Source: UBA668 sp038328705
GTDB taxonomy: Bacteria; Actinomycetota; Acidimicrobiia; Acidimicrobiales; Ilumatobacteraceae
DNA length: 64,000 bases
Reading direction: 5' to 3'
NCBI GenBank assembly: GCA_038328705.1
Contig: JBBQMG010000003.1
Span: 7,735-71,734 of the forward strand
Shown here: positions 19,590 through 27,877 of the stretch, piece after piece
Layout: every line of letters begins with the position of its first letter
How positions within the stretch are numbered: position 1 is the first letter of the stretch
Translations under genes and position numbers: made by a program
Notes under the pieces: model-generated
Database searches by the model: none
Seen by the model: only the letters and a program-made list of their open reading frames with translations
Told to the model about the DNA's origin: nothing

Positions 19590-20702
19590 TCACAGTTCGC
19601 GACAGGCGTCGTAGAACTCGACCCATTCGGCTCGATCGCGTACGACGGCTTCCAGGTACTCGCGCCAGGCGACCTGGTCGTGCACCGGGTCCTTCACCAC
19701 CGCGCCGATGATGCCGGCGGCCACATCGGCCGCGCTGAGCTGGCCGTTGCCGAAGTGCGCTGCAAGCGCAATGCCGTTGGTGACCACCGAGATTGCCTCG
19801 GCGGTCGACAGCGAGCCGGTGGGCACCTTCAGGCTGACCCGACCGTCCTCGGTGGCGCCGCTGCGCAGCTCACGGAAGATGGTGACGACCCGACGAATCT
19901 CCTCGTCGGCCGCTGGAACTGCGGGCAACCGCAGTGCCGTGCCAAGCTCCGCGACCCGCCGCTCGACAATAGCGACCTCCTCGTCGATGTCGGCCGGCAG
20001 CGGTAGCACCACCGTGTTGAACCGGCGGCGCAAGGCTGCGGACAGGTCGTTCACCCCACGGTCGCGGTCGTTGGCGGTGGCGATCACGTTGAAGCCGCTC
20101 ACTGCCTGCATCTCGCCCCCCAGCTCAGGAATCGGCAAGGTCTTCTCACTCAGCACGGTGACGAGCGCATCCTGCACATCACTGGGCATGCGTGTCAGTT
20201 CCTCGACACGCGCAATTGCACCACGCTCCATCGCCCGATAGAGCGGGCTGGGCACCAACGCCCCGAGGCTTGGGCCTTCTGCCAGCAGCCGCGCATAGTT
20301 CCAGCCATAGCGCAACTGCTCCTCGGCGGTCCCCGCCGTACCCTGCACGAGCAAGGTGGAGTCGCCACTGATGGCTGCTGTCAGATGCTCGCTGAGCCAC
20401 GTCTTCGCAGTGCCCGGCACACCGAGCAGCAGCAGTGCTCGGTCGGTGGCAAGTGTCGCGACCGCGATCTCCACGAGCCGACGCTGCCCCACATACTTCG
20501 GCGTCAGCACTGTGCCGTCGGCCAAGGTGCCACCCAACACGTAGGTGACAACTGCCCATGGCGAGAGCCTCCAGTTCGGTGGGCGCTCACGGTCATCGAC
20601 TGCCGCGAGAGCGGCAAGTTCGTGGGCGAACTCCTGCTCGGCATGGGGGCGCAGGACGGTGGAGGGCGCGGTGGTTGTGGGCAGAGCGTCGGGGGACTTC
20701 AT
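19590..20702 (-). CDS. MoxR-family AAA+ ATPase
   Basis: A 370-residue MoxR-type AAA+ ATPase. Walker A is GVPGTAKT at residues 94-101. The Walker B position reads ARVEELTR, with Glu in place of the usual Asp of the DE pair. Sensor 1 is NVIATANDRDRG and the arginine segment is LSAALRRRF. It should form a hexameric ATP-driven remodelling ring working with the VWA protein encoded downstream. The ATG at 20702 overlaps the stop of the DUF5691 gene as ATGA. A far longer upstream reading runs antisense through DUF5691 and is rejected. Confidence 0.88.
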   Translation of the reverse strand: MKSPDALPTTTAPSTVLRPHAEQEFAHELAALAAVDDRERPPNWRLSPWAVVTYVLGGTLADGTVLTPKYVGQRRLVEIAVATLATDRALLLLGVPGTAKTWLSEHLTAAISGDSTLLVQGTAGTAEEQLRYGWNYARLLAEGPSLGALVPSPLYRAMERGAIARVEELTRMPSDVQDALVTVLSEKTLPIPELGGEMQAVSGFNVIATANDRDRGVNDLSAALRRRFNTVVLPLPADIDEEVAIVERRVAELGTALRLPAVPAADEEIRRVVTIFRELRSGATEDGRVSLKVPTGSLSTAEAISVVTNGIALAAHFGNGQLSAADVAAGIIGAVVKDPVHDQVAWREYLEAVVRDRAEWVEFYDACREL

Positions 20703-21487
20703 GCAAGCTCCAGTTCGGTGAGCATGTGATGGCGGAGATGGGCGAGGTCGGCCAGCGCGAACGCCAGCCCGATGGATGGTGACGACGGGTCGACGCGATC
20801 GATTGCCTGCGCGACGGCCGGCAACGACGACGGATCCATGCGAGCCAGCAGGTTGACGAGTACGGCCTTGTGCGCACGACCAAGCTCGGCCGATGACAGG
20901 CCGGCTGCCAGCGTGCGCGCCACCTGCGCCGGCGGCGCCGACAGCAGCGGCACGAGCTCGGGCACTATGGGAAGTTCCGGCAGCTCTGCCAGCAGCTCGA
21001 CAACGGGGGGATGCTTGGCGGTGCAAGCAAGACGCGGCGACCACTCGATCATCCAGTGGCCCAGCGGCCCGGCTGCCACCATCGCACGCGCGTGGCGGTT
21101 TGCGTCGGTTCGGTGGCGCGCCAGCACGGGCGGAACCAGCTCGGGCGCCAGCCGGCGGCTGTTGCGCACGACAGCCAGCACCCACTCGTCCTCCAGCAGC
21201 GGCCAGTCGGCTACCACCCGTCGCCACGTCTTGGTTGCCGCCTGGGGCGTGGGCGGCCGCGGGTCGTGGGTTGGCGGTGCCACTGTTGCCACGGGCGCGC
21301 CCGGCAGCAAGCCGGCTCGGCGCACGACAGTGCACCCGGCGACCTGCTGCAGGAGTCGTTGCGACGGAGTGGGCCGTGGGTCGTCGGCGGCAAGGTCGGC
21401 GAGGCCGCCGGCGGGCGGCGTCGGTGGGTCGCGCCGATCTGTTCCGAGCAGAGCGACGGTGACCATCTCGTTCCAATAGTCGTTCAT
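20699..21487 (-). CDS. DUF5691 family protein
   Basis: A 262-residue Ala/Pro/Leu-rich protein. The N-terminus YWNEMVTVALLGTDRR is the characteristic start of DUF5691 proteins, which recur next to SWIM-domain and MoxR genes. The centre (WPLLEDEWVLAVVRNSRRLAPELVPPVLA) and the C-terminal helices look like an alpha-solenoid scaffold, but no catalytic motif is visible. It overlaps the SWIM gene stop by one base (TGATG) and the MoxR start by four, so it is tightly coupled to both. The function is unknown; a scaffold or adaptor for the ATPase is a reasonable inference. Confidence 0.8.
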   Translation of the reverse strand: MNDYWNEMVTVALLGTDRRDPPTPPAGGLADLAADDPRPTPSQRLLQQVAGCTVVRRAGLLPGAPVATVAPPTHDPRPPTPQAATKTWRRVVADWPLLEDEWVLAVVRNSRRLAPELVPPVLARHRTDANRHARAMVAAGPLGHWMIEWSPRLACTAKHPPVVELLAELPELPIVPELVPLLSAPPAQVARTLAAGLSSAELGRAHKAVLVNLLARMDPSSLPAVAQAIDRVDPSSPSIGLAFALADLAHLRHHMLTELELA

Positions 21488-22902
21488 CAGCCGGCCGCCA
21501 GAAACGACGGGTCGGCGGTGGGCCCGAGGTCGATGACCCTGTCAGGGAGGTGCGCGGTGAGTGGCACCATTCCGTGCGGGGTCCACTCCACGGTGATGGG
21601 CACCGGCCTGCCCTCGCTACACGCCAACAAAGCACCGACGCCGGTAACTCCCTCCACGAGCGGTAGTGAGCCGCCATCATCGGTCAGTACCCAGCGCGCG
21701 CCCGCCCGGGCTGGCGCCGCCAACACGCACACCGGGTAGCGCTCGATCCACGGTTCCGCGGCGACGGCCGCGCCCACCTGCGCGCAGGCCTCAGCGATGG
21801 AACATCCGACGATGCCGGTCGCGGGGGCAGGGTCGCCGTGTCGACGGCCGACCAGCACCCGCAAGCCCAGTGCGCCTGGATAGCGGAACAGGTCGGCATG
21901 AACCTGTGTGCCCACCATCATCGACGCATCGAGGGTTTGCCCGTACGCTGCGAACGAGAGCATCATCGCCCAGCGGCCTGATGTTTGGCCGCGCAACCAC
22001 AGACGCCGCACCTCGATGCGGTCCTCGCGCACGTCGCTGCGCCCCATCACCGCCCAGTGGTCGGTGTCTGGGACGCCCGCCAACACGTCGGCCTGGCGCA
22101 CCTGCCAACCAATTGCGGCCGCGACCGAATCTGCCAGCGGCGGCGGCAGCGACCCCATCTGGCGACCTGCCGTAGCGAGCAGGTGAAGCGCCCCCAACTC
22201 GGACAGCACCTGCTGATGCCAATCCGGGTGGGCACCGACCACACCCGCAAGCCGTCGAACACGGTTGGCCAACCCGCCCACCTGCGCGTCGATGAGGCGC
22301 GCCGCCAGGTCGTCCCACGTGGAATAGCGGGCCAGCGCAGGGTCGGCCAACCCGGTCCGAACGCGGTCATCGAGCCAACGGTCGAGTTCTGCCAGGCCGG
22401 CAGCCATGCGAGCAACACGATTATCTCGACCGGCGTTGGGATCGCGGTCGGGGAAGATGGGCGGCGCAATCAGCCCCACATCGTCACCGTCGTCGGCCGA
22501 CGGCACTGGCGCCGGCACAGCGACCACCTCGGGAACCTCCGCTGCCTGCTTTGCCGAATTCGCAACCGCACTGGCCACCACTGCTGCGGCGAAGGCCGGA
22601 GCTTCACCCTCGGCCACCTGACCGCGGGCCCACAGCAACAATAATGCGAGCGCGTGCTTGCACGGCAAGACCCGGCTGGGGCAACTGCACCGCACGGCCA
22701 CTGCGACATGGTCGATCGCGCACTCGTACGGCTCGGCGCGGCCACCTGTGCAGCGCCCCCAGACGGCACGCTCGTCGCAGCCGGCGCCCACCCACCGGCT
22801 GGGGACGGCCAACGGCTGCGCGGCCGTGAGCGACGACGGCTTGGGCGCGAGCGCGAACACCTGCTCCGCCTGCCACCGTGCTGCCGCAGCCACCTCACTC
22901 AT
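21487..22902 (-). CDS. SWIM zinc-finger protein heading the MoxR/VWA operon
   Basis: A 471-residue protein. The SWIM zinc motif C-x-C-x6-C-x-H is at residues 72-83 (Cys72, Cys74, Cys81, His83), followed by a Leu-rich helix. SWIM domains bind DNA or proteins. The rest is Ala-rich and helical with two conserved Trp-rich blocks (WDDLAARLID, GRWAMMLSFAAYG). ATG 22902 is chosen because TACCGT ends 7 bases upstream; the frame continues further but without typical sequence. It is the first gene of the operon. In the MoxR/VWA setting it may provide target recognition, which is inference. Confidence 0.85.
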   Translation of the reverse strand: MSEVAAAARWQAEQVFALAPKPSSLTAAQPLAVPSRWVGAGCDERAVWGRCTGGRAEPYECAIDHVAVAVRCSCPSRVLPCKHALALLLLWARGQVAEGEAPAFAAAVVASAVANSAKQAAEVPEVVAVPAPVPSADDGDDVGLIAPPIFPDRDPNAGRDNRVARMAAGLAELDRWLDDRVRTGLADPALARYSTWDDLAARLIDAQVGGLANRVRRLAGVVGAHPDWHQQVLSELGALHLLATAGRQMGSLPPPLADSVAAAIGWQVRQADVLAGVPDTDHWAVMGRSDVREDRIEVRRLWLRGQTSGRWAMMLSFAAYGQTLDASMMVGTQVHADLFRYPGALGLRVLVGRRHGDPAPATGIVGCSIAEACAQVGAAVAAEPWIERYPVCVLAAPARAGARWVLTDDGGSLPLVEGVTGVGALLACSEGRPVPITVEWTPHGMVPLTAHLPDRVIDLGPTADPSFLAAG

Positions 22903-22909
22903 CACCGCC

Positions 22910-22915
22910 ACGGTA
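22910..22915 (-). promoter_or_regulatory. -10 element of the SWIM/DUF5691/MoxR operon
   Basis: TACCGT on the minus strand ends 7 bases before ATG 22902. Confidence 0.4.
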
Positions 22916-22952
22916 GCCAGAGGGTGCGACACAGAAGTCCCGCCCGGCCCTT

Positions 22953-22999
22953 CAATGGAGGGTTCCGGCGACCTACGGCGGTGTTGGAGCCCTCCATTG
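22953..22999. promoter_or_regulatory. Inverted repeat in the SWIM/copper divergent gap
   Basis: CAATGGAGGG and CCCTCCATTG form a 10-bp inverted repeat with a 27-base spacer, in the 196-base gap between the divergent SWIM and PCuAC genes. The right arm can also fold with GGGCTC next to it. It may be an operator or attenuator; nothing in the sequence decides. Confidence 0.35.
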
Positions 23000-23098
23000 G
23001 GGCTCTGACCCGTGCGGATGTGACGAATCGCCCTAACCATTGGGCAACCGGTCCCCGCCGCCCGGGAACCTGGCAATGACACTGAACGACCTATTGGT

Positions 23099-23680
23099 AT
23101 GCGATTCATCTCCAGTTCAACCACTCGATCCACCCGTCAACTTGCAGGCGCTGCGTGCGCTGTCGGGTTGCTCACGCTGGCCCTTGGGTGCGGCGACGAG
23201 GAGAGCATCTCCGACACCACGGCGGCTGCCGCGACCGAGTCCACCACTGCAACCGACGAGATCACGCTGACGGGTCAGTGGGCGCGCACCAGCCCGATGA
23301 TGGCCACCCTGGGCGCCGCGTACGTCACGATCACCAGCCCGATCGACGACAAGTTGCTCAGTGCCTCCGCCGACAGTTCCATCGCTGCCACCGTGGAGGT
23401 GCACGAGACGTACACGATCGAGCCAGGCTCCGACACGACAATGATGGGCTCCGACACGACAATGGTGGGGTCGGCAGACGGAGAAATGGGCATGCGTCCG
23501 GTTGAGTTCATTGTGCTGTCCGCCGGCACCGCCCTGGAGCTGAAGCCCGGTGGCTACCACATCATGTTGATCGACCTGGTCAAGCCGCTGGAGGTGGGCA
23601 CCACTGTGCAGCTCACCCTCACCTTCGAAAAGGCTGGCGCAGTCACCATTGACGTGCCAGTTCTCAACGAAGCGCCGTAG
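23099..23680 (+). CDS. PCuAC-type periplasmic copper chaperone lipoprotein
   Basis: A 193-residue exported copper-binding protein. A signal peptide ends in the lipobox LALGC, so it should be lipid-anchored outside the membrane. The PCuAC copper site is intact: His in VEVHE, Met in MGMRPVEF, and His and Met in GYHIML. Between the first His and Met is an unusual insert, two copies of GSDTTM(M/V), which adds methionines close to the site. PCuAC proteins deliver Cu(I) to the CuA centre of cytochrome c oxidase with SCO1. It is the first gene of a four-gene operon with TlpA-like, SCO1 and cupredoxin-like products. Confidence 0.85.
   Translation: MRFISSSTTRSTRQLAGAACAVGLLTLALGCGDEESISDTTAAAATESTTATDEITLTGQWARTSPMMATLGAAYVTITSPIDDKLLSASADSSIAATVEVHETYTIEPGSDTTMMGSDTTMVGSADGEMGMRPVEFIVLSAGTALELKPGGYHIMLIDLVKPLEVGTTVQLTLTFEKAGAVTIDVPVLNEAP
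23426..23467 (+). repeat. Tandem 21-bp duplication in the PCuAC gene
   Basis: Two adjacent 21-base copies with a single mismatch encode GSDTTMM and GSDTTMV. The duplication is in frame and falls between metal ligands of the chaperone. Confidence 0.8.
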
Positions 23681-23682
23681 CC

Positions 23683-24201
23683 GTGAGGCCGTCGCGCCCG
23701 GTTGCTCGCCTCGCCACCGGCGTGGCTATTGGGCTCTTGCTGGTGAGCGCCTGTTCGCACTCGCAGAACGCCTCCGTCGCCGACGTTCCATTCACAGGAG
23801 CCGACGGTTCGGTGACGTCGGTAGCTGACTTCGCTGGGAGACCGTTGGTCCTCAATATGTGGGCCACATACTGCGTCCCATGCGCGAAGGAGATGCCAGC
23901 GCTCGACGAGATCGCCACCGAGTTCGCCGACGAGGTGAACGTCATTGGCGTCAACGTGTTCGACACACCGCAAAAAGCGGCGGCGTTCGCACGCGAACTC
24001 GGTGTCGGCTACTCCCAGTTCAGCGACCCCGATGGCGCACTCTCCACGGCACTCGCTGTCACTGGCCTGCCTGCCACCGCCTTCTTCGATGCCAACGGCA
24101 CGCTGCTCGATGTGCACCAGGGTGCATACACCGCCGCAGAACTACGCGACGCGATCACAACCCACCGACTCACCGGCTCCGAAGGGACCGAAACCTCATG
24201 A
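23683..24201 (+). CDS. TlpA/ResA-like thioredoxin-fold lipoprotein
   Basis: A 172-residue exported thioredoxin-fold protein. The lipobox is LVSAC (Cys24) and the redox pair CVPC is at residues 64-67 within LNMWATYCVPCAKEMPAL. The cis-Pro loop is VTGLPATAFFD. Such proteins keep the CuA or haem-binding cysteines of cytochrome oxidase and its chaperones reduced. It starts at GTG 23683, two bases after the PCuAC stop, and ends overlapping the SCO1 start as ATGA. Operon context points to cytochrome c oxidase maturation rather than general disulfide exchange. Confidence 0.88.
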   Translation: MRPSRPVARLATGVAIGLLLVSACSHSQNASVADVPFTGADGSVTSVADFAGRPLVLNMWATYCVPCAKEMPALDEIATEFADEVNVIGVNVFDTPQKAAAFARELGVGYSQFSDPDGALSTALAVTGLPATAFFDANGTLLDVHQGAYTAAELRDAITTHRLTGSEGTETS

Positions 24202-24806
24202 TCACTTTCCACCGAATGGCACTCCTCAGCATTGGCACGTTGCTTCTCGCAGCGTGCGGGGACGAGGCTTCTCCGAAGGTGCTGAGCGGATACGAACTCG
24301 ACCCGGCCCCCGTCGTCGGTTCTGTAAGTCTTCCAGACACGACCAACGGCGATGCCGACTTTGCCATGCAAGCCGAGGACGGGCGACTGCTGATCGTGTA
24401 CTTCGGGTATACGCAATGCCCCGACGTGTGCCCCACCACGTTGGCCGAGGTGAAGAAGGCATTGAAGGAGATGGGGAGCGGGGCAGACCGGGTGGATGTG
24501 GCGATGGCCACCATCGACCCGAACCGCGACGCCGACGACATCATCAGTGGATACGTGCAGAGCTTCATCCCTGGCGCACACGCACTCCGCACGGAAGATC
24601 CAGACGAGCTGAGGGCTGCCGCGGATGCGTTCGGCGTCAGCTACTCGGTCACCCCGACCGCAGACGGCAAATTCGAAGTGACCCATAGCGCCGCAATGTA
24701 CGTGGTCGACTCCACCGGCACTGTGGTGGTCACCTGGCCCTTCGGGATCAACGCCGAGGCAATCGCAACGGATCTCGAGATCCTCCTCGATCGCAGCCCG
24801 TCATGA
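24198..24806 (+). CDS. SCO1/SenC copper chaperone for cytochrome c oxidase
   Basis: A 202-residue membrane-anchored protein. After a lipobox LLAAC (Cys20) comes the thioredoxin-like SCO domain with the copper-binding CPDVC (Cys74 and Cys78) and the distal His164 in VTHSAAMYVVD. All three metal ligands of the family are present. SCO1 inserts copper into the CuA site of cytochrome c oxidase subunit II. Start ATG 24198 lies in an ATGA overlap with the TlpA-like gene, and the stop makes another with the cupredoxin-like gene. Longer readings upstream run out of frame through the TlpA-like gene. Confidence 0.9.
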   Translation: MITFHRMALLSIGTLLLAACGDEASPKVLSGYELDPAPVVGSVSLPDTTNGDADFAMQAEDGRLLIVYFGYTQCPDVCPTTLAEVKKALKEMGSGADRVDVAMATIDPNRDADDIISGYVQSFIPGAHALRTEDPDELRAAADAFGVSYSVTPTADGKFEVTHSAAMYVVDSTGTVVVTWPFGINAEAIATDLEILLDRSPS

Positions 24807-25186
24807 GACGCCGGCAGTTCTTCGCTTCGCTCGCGGGCGCGCTCGCCATGCTGACAATTGCAAGCTGCGGTGCCGAACGGACGAATGCTGTCGAGACCCG
24901 GCCACTGGGGGCCGACGAGCGAGTCACGTATGAATACATCGTGCCGCTGGGCACGGGTGACCGTCTCGACAGCGGCGAAAGGATCGAGCTGATGCCACAA
25001 CGACTCACGGTCAAGGTCGGCGAATCCATGCGAATAGTCAACGATGACGTGCGGGGCTACATGATCGGACCGTTCAATGTCGCCGCCGGTCAGCGCCTGG
25101 CGATGCGCTTCACCCACCCGGGCACGTTGCAGGGCGAATGCCTGGTCAACCCTGGCGGCGAGTTCTTGATCGAGGTGGTCAAGTGA
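24803..25186 (+). CDS. Small cupredoxin-like Tat lipoprotein
   Basis: A 127-residue exported protein. The N-terminus MRRRQFFASL resembles a twin-arginine signal and TIASC is a lipobox, so it is probably a lipid-anchored periplasm-side protein. The C-terminal 70 residues (QRLTVKVGESMRIVNDDVRG to GEFLIEV) have the strand pattern of a cupredoxin. A His and Cys in FTHPGTLQGEC could be metal ligands, but the full type 1 copper set is not visible. Being last in the copper operon, it may pass copper or act as an electron-carrier remnant. The assignment rests mainly on context. Confidence 0.65.
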   Translation: MRRRQFFASLAGALAMLTIASCGAERTNAVETRPLGADERVTYEYIVPLGTGDRLDSGERIELMPQRLTVKVGESMRIVNDDVRGYMIGPFNVAAGQRLAMRFTHPGTLQGECLVNPGGEFLIEVVK

Positions 25187-25225
25187 ATCGCAGCGAGGCC
25201 GTGTACACGGGCGGTCTGGTCCCGG

Positions 25226-25231
25226 TACCCT
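25226..25231 (+). promoter_or_regulatory. -10 element of cbs-metB
   Basis: TACCCT ends 6 bases before ATG 25238; a leaderless start is predicted. Confidence 0.4.
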
Positions 25232-25237
25232 CCGGTC

Positions 25238-26650
25238 ATGGCCTGGGGCAACGATTCAGCTGATCCACGACTGCACGGCACCAACATTGCCGACAGCGTC
25301 ATCGACACCATCGGCAACACGCCACTGGTGCGCTTGAAGCGCATCAGCGAGATCCACGGCATCACCTGCGTGTTGGCGATGAAGATGGAGACCACCAACC
25401 CGGGCGGATCTGCGAAAGACCGTCCGGCGCTTGAAATGATCCTCGCCGCCGAGCAATCCGGCGAGCTGCAGCCGGGTGGCACCATCGTGGAGCCGACCAG
25501 TGGCAACACCGGTGTGGGGCTGGCAATCGTGGCAGCCCAGCGCGGCTACAAGTGCGTGTTCGTGATGACCGACAAGGTCGCACCGGAGAAGGTCAGCCTG
25601 CTGCGCGCCTACGGCGCCGAGGTCGTGGTCTGCCCGGTCGCGGTGCCACCGGAAGACCCCACCAGCTACTACAAGGTTGCCGAGCGGCTCACCGTCGAAC
25701 GCAATGCGTTTCGCCCCAACCAGTACGCCAACCCCAACAACCCGCTGGCGCACGAGAAGACCACCGGGCCCGAGCTGTGGGCGCAGACGGGTGGGCGCAT
25801 CACCCACTTCGTCGCAGGAGCGGGCACCTGCGGCACCATCAGCGGTACGGCCCGCTACCTGAAGGCGCTGAACCCCGCGATCAAGATCGTTGCCGGCGAC
25901 CCGGACGCCTCCGTGTTCAGCGGCGGCTCAGGTCGACCATACCTGGTCGAGGGTGTCGGCGAGGACTTCTATCCCGCCGCGTGGGCGCCCGAGCTCTACG
26001 ACGAAGTGATCCCGATCACCGATGAGGAGAGCTTCCTCACTGCCCGCCAAGTCAGTCGCGAGGAAGGCATTCTCATCGGCGGCTCCGGTGGGATGGCGGT
26101 GGCAACTGCCATCCGCGTCGCGAAGGCTGCAGGTCCGGACGACATCGTCGTCGTCCTCAACCCCGACAGTGGCCGCGGGTATCTGTCGCGCGTGTTCGAC
26201 GACCAGTGGATGGCCAACTTCGGTTTCTTGCGCGAGTGCGACGAGTGCATCGCTGCCGTGTTGGACGCCCGCGGAGACACGCCGTCGCTGCTCTACGTCA
26301 ATCCGACGACGAGCGTGCGCGACACCATCGAGTTGATGCGCGCGAACGGCATCAGCCAGCTACCGGTGTGCAAGAACACTCCCCCGTTCGCTGCCGCTGA
26401 GGTGGCAGGTGCCGTTGATGAGCTCGCTCTCATGGAAGCCGTCTTCCACGATGCCACCGTGCTGGACTCGGCGGTCGAAGACATCATGGGGTCGAAGCTG
26501 CCCACCATCGGCGCCGGCCAGAAGGTGGAGCTGGCGGTGGCGATGTTGGATGTCTCGCCGGCGTTGCTGGTGTTGTCGGGTGGCCGCCCGCTGAGCGTGC
26601 TCACCCGATCCGATCTTCTGAGCTACTTCGAGGTGTTGAGCAATGGGTGA
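25238..26650 (+). CDS. cbs: Cystathionine beta-synthase
   Basis: A 470-residue PLP enzyme of the cysteine synthase/CBS fold. The PLP lysine is K60 in NPGGSAKDRPAL, and PTSGNTGVGLA binds the PLP phosphate. Residues from about 340 on form two CBS repeats, a Bateman module that in related enzymes binds S-adenosylmethionine or adenylates. The enzyme condenses serine and homocysteine to cystathionine. The metB reading frame begins 8 bases before this gene's stop, so the two are coupled and together make a transsulfuration route. A cysteine synthase is the main alternative; the C-terminal Bateman module and metB favour CBS. Confidence 0.9.
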   Translation: MAWGNDSADPRLHGTNIADSVIDTIGNTPLVRLKRISEIHGITCVLAMKMETTNPGGSAKDRPALEMILAAEQSGELQPGGTIVEPTSGNTGVGLAIVAAQRGYKCVFVMTDKVAPEKVSLLRAYGAEVVVCPVAVPPEDPTSYYKVAERLTVERNAFRPNQYANPNNPLAHEKTTGPELWAQTGGRITHFVAGAGTCGTISGTARYLKALNPAIKIVAGDPDASVFSGGSGRPYLVEGVGEDFYPAAWAPELYDEVIPITDEESFLTARQVSREEGILIGGSGGMAVATAIRVAKAAGPDDIVVVLNPDSGRGYLSRVFDDQWMANFGFLRECDECIAAVLDARGDTPSLLYVNPTTSVRDTIELMRANGISQLPVCKNTPPFAAAEVAGAVDELALMEAVFHDATVLDSAVEDIMGSKLPTIGAGQKVELAVAMLDVSPALLVLSGGRPLSVLTRSDLLSYFEVLSNG

Positions 26651-27797
26651 GTTCGAGCAGCAATCCACATGGGGCTTCGAGACGGCGGCCGTTCATGCCG
26701 GCCAGGACCCCGACCCGGTGACCGGTGCGGTCGTGACGCCGATCAGCCTCAGTACCACGTTCCAGCAGGCGCAGGTCGGCCAGCACCGTGGCTACGAGTA
26801 CAGCCGCAGCGGCAATCCCACGCGCACCGCGTACGAAACGCAAGTGGCGGCGCTCGAAGGCGCCGCACACGGTCTTGCATTCGCCAGTGGTCTGGCGGCC
26901 GAGGACAACGTCCTGCGCCTGCTTGCTAGCGGCGAGCGCGTGCTGTTGGGCAACGATGCGTACGGTGGCACGTACCGCCTGATCAGCAAGGTGCACACCC
27001 AGCTGCCGTGGACTGCGGTCGACTTGCTCGACGTCGACGGTCTCGCAGCCGCGTGGCCGGCCGACACGAAGTTGATCTGGCTCGAGACCCCCACCAACCC
27101 GATGTTGCGCTGCTTCGACATCGAGGCCATCGCCGCGCTCGCCCACTCGCGAGGAGCGATGGTGGTGGTCGACAACACGTTCGCCACGCCCTACCTGCAG
27201 CAGCCGTTGGCGTTGGGTGCCGACGTGGTGGTGCATTCAGCGACCAAGTACCTCGGTGGCCACAGCGACGTTGTTGGCGGCTTCCTGGCGCTCGACGACG
27301 AGGAGCTGACCCAGCGGCTGCGGTACACGCAGAATGCGGCTGGCGCGGTGCCTGCGCCGTTCGACTGCTACATGGCGTTGCGCGGGGTCAAGACACTGGC
27401 AATCCGGATGGAGCGCCACTGCTCGAACGCACGCGCCGTGGTGGATCTACTGATCGGCCATCCGGCCGTCGAGCATGTGCTCTACCCGCAGCTCCCCGAC
27501 CACCCGGGCCATGCCGCGGCCGCAAAGCAGATGCGCGACTTCGGTGGCATGGTCAGCTTCACGTTGCGCGCCGGGCAGGAAGCGGCGCTGCGAGTGGCCG
27601 CGGCCACCGAGTTGTTCACGCTGGGCGAAAGCCTCGGCGCGGTCGAGAGCCTCATCGAACACCCCGGCCAGATGACCCATGCCTCCGCCGCCGGCTCGCC
27701 GCTGGAGGTACCCGACAACCTGTTGCGCCTGTCCGTCGGCATCGAAACCGCCGCCGACCTCATCGCCGACCTGGAACAAGCCCTCACCCACGCGTGA
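26643..27797 (+). CDS. metB: Cystathionine gamma-synthase/lyase
   Basis: A 384-residue Cys/Met-metabolism PLP enzyme. The PLP lysine is K202 in VVHSATKYLGGHSD, and YEYSRSGNPTR supplies the phosphate-binding Tyr and Arg from the neighbouring subunit. The fold produces either cystathionine gamma-synthase (methionine direction) or gamma-lyase (cysteine direction); sequence alone does not separate them well. Linkage to cbs favours a lyase-like role in reverse transsulfuration, although actinobacterial homologues are usually named MetB. It overlaps cbs by eight bases and is followed by a long hairpin. Confidence 0.88.
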   Translation: MGEFEQQSTWGFETAAVHAGQDPDPVTGAVVTPISLSTTFQQAQVGQHRGYEYSRSGNPTRTAYETQVAALEGAAHGLAFASGLAAEDNVLRLLASGERVLLGNDAYGGTYRLISKVHTQLPWTAVDLLDVDGLAAAWPADTKLIWLETPTNPMLRCFDIEAIAALAHSRGAMVVVDNTFATPYLQQPLALGADVVVHSATKYLGGHSDVVGGFLALDDEELTQRLRYTQNAAGAVPAPFDCYMALRGVKTLAIRMERHCSNARAVVDLLIGHPAVEHVLYPQLPDHPGHAAAAKQMRDFGGMVSFTLRAGQEAALRVAAATELFTLGESLGAVESLIEHPGQMTHASAAGSPLEVPDNLLRLSVGIETAADLIADLEQALTHA

Positions 27798-27819
27798 GAA
27801 GTAGTTCGGGAACGAACTT

Positions 27820-27857
27820 TGAATTCGATGTTCGCTACGTAGCGACCATTGAATTCA
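27820..27857. terminator. 38-base near-perfect hairpin between metB and rnhB
   Basis: The sequence pairs with itself over 19 bp with one mismatch and one G-T wobble. Its centre is the palindrome TCGCTACGTAGCGA and its ends are GAATTC sites. It lies between convergent genes and has no U-tract. Confidence 0.65.
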
Positions 27858-27877
27858 CGATTCCGCACGATCGAGCG

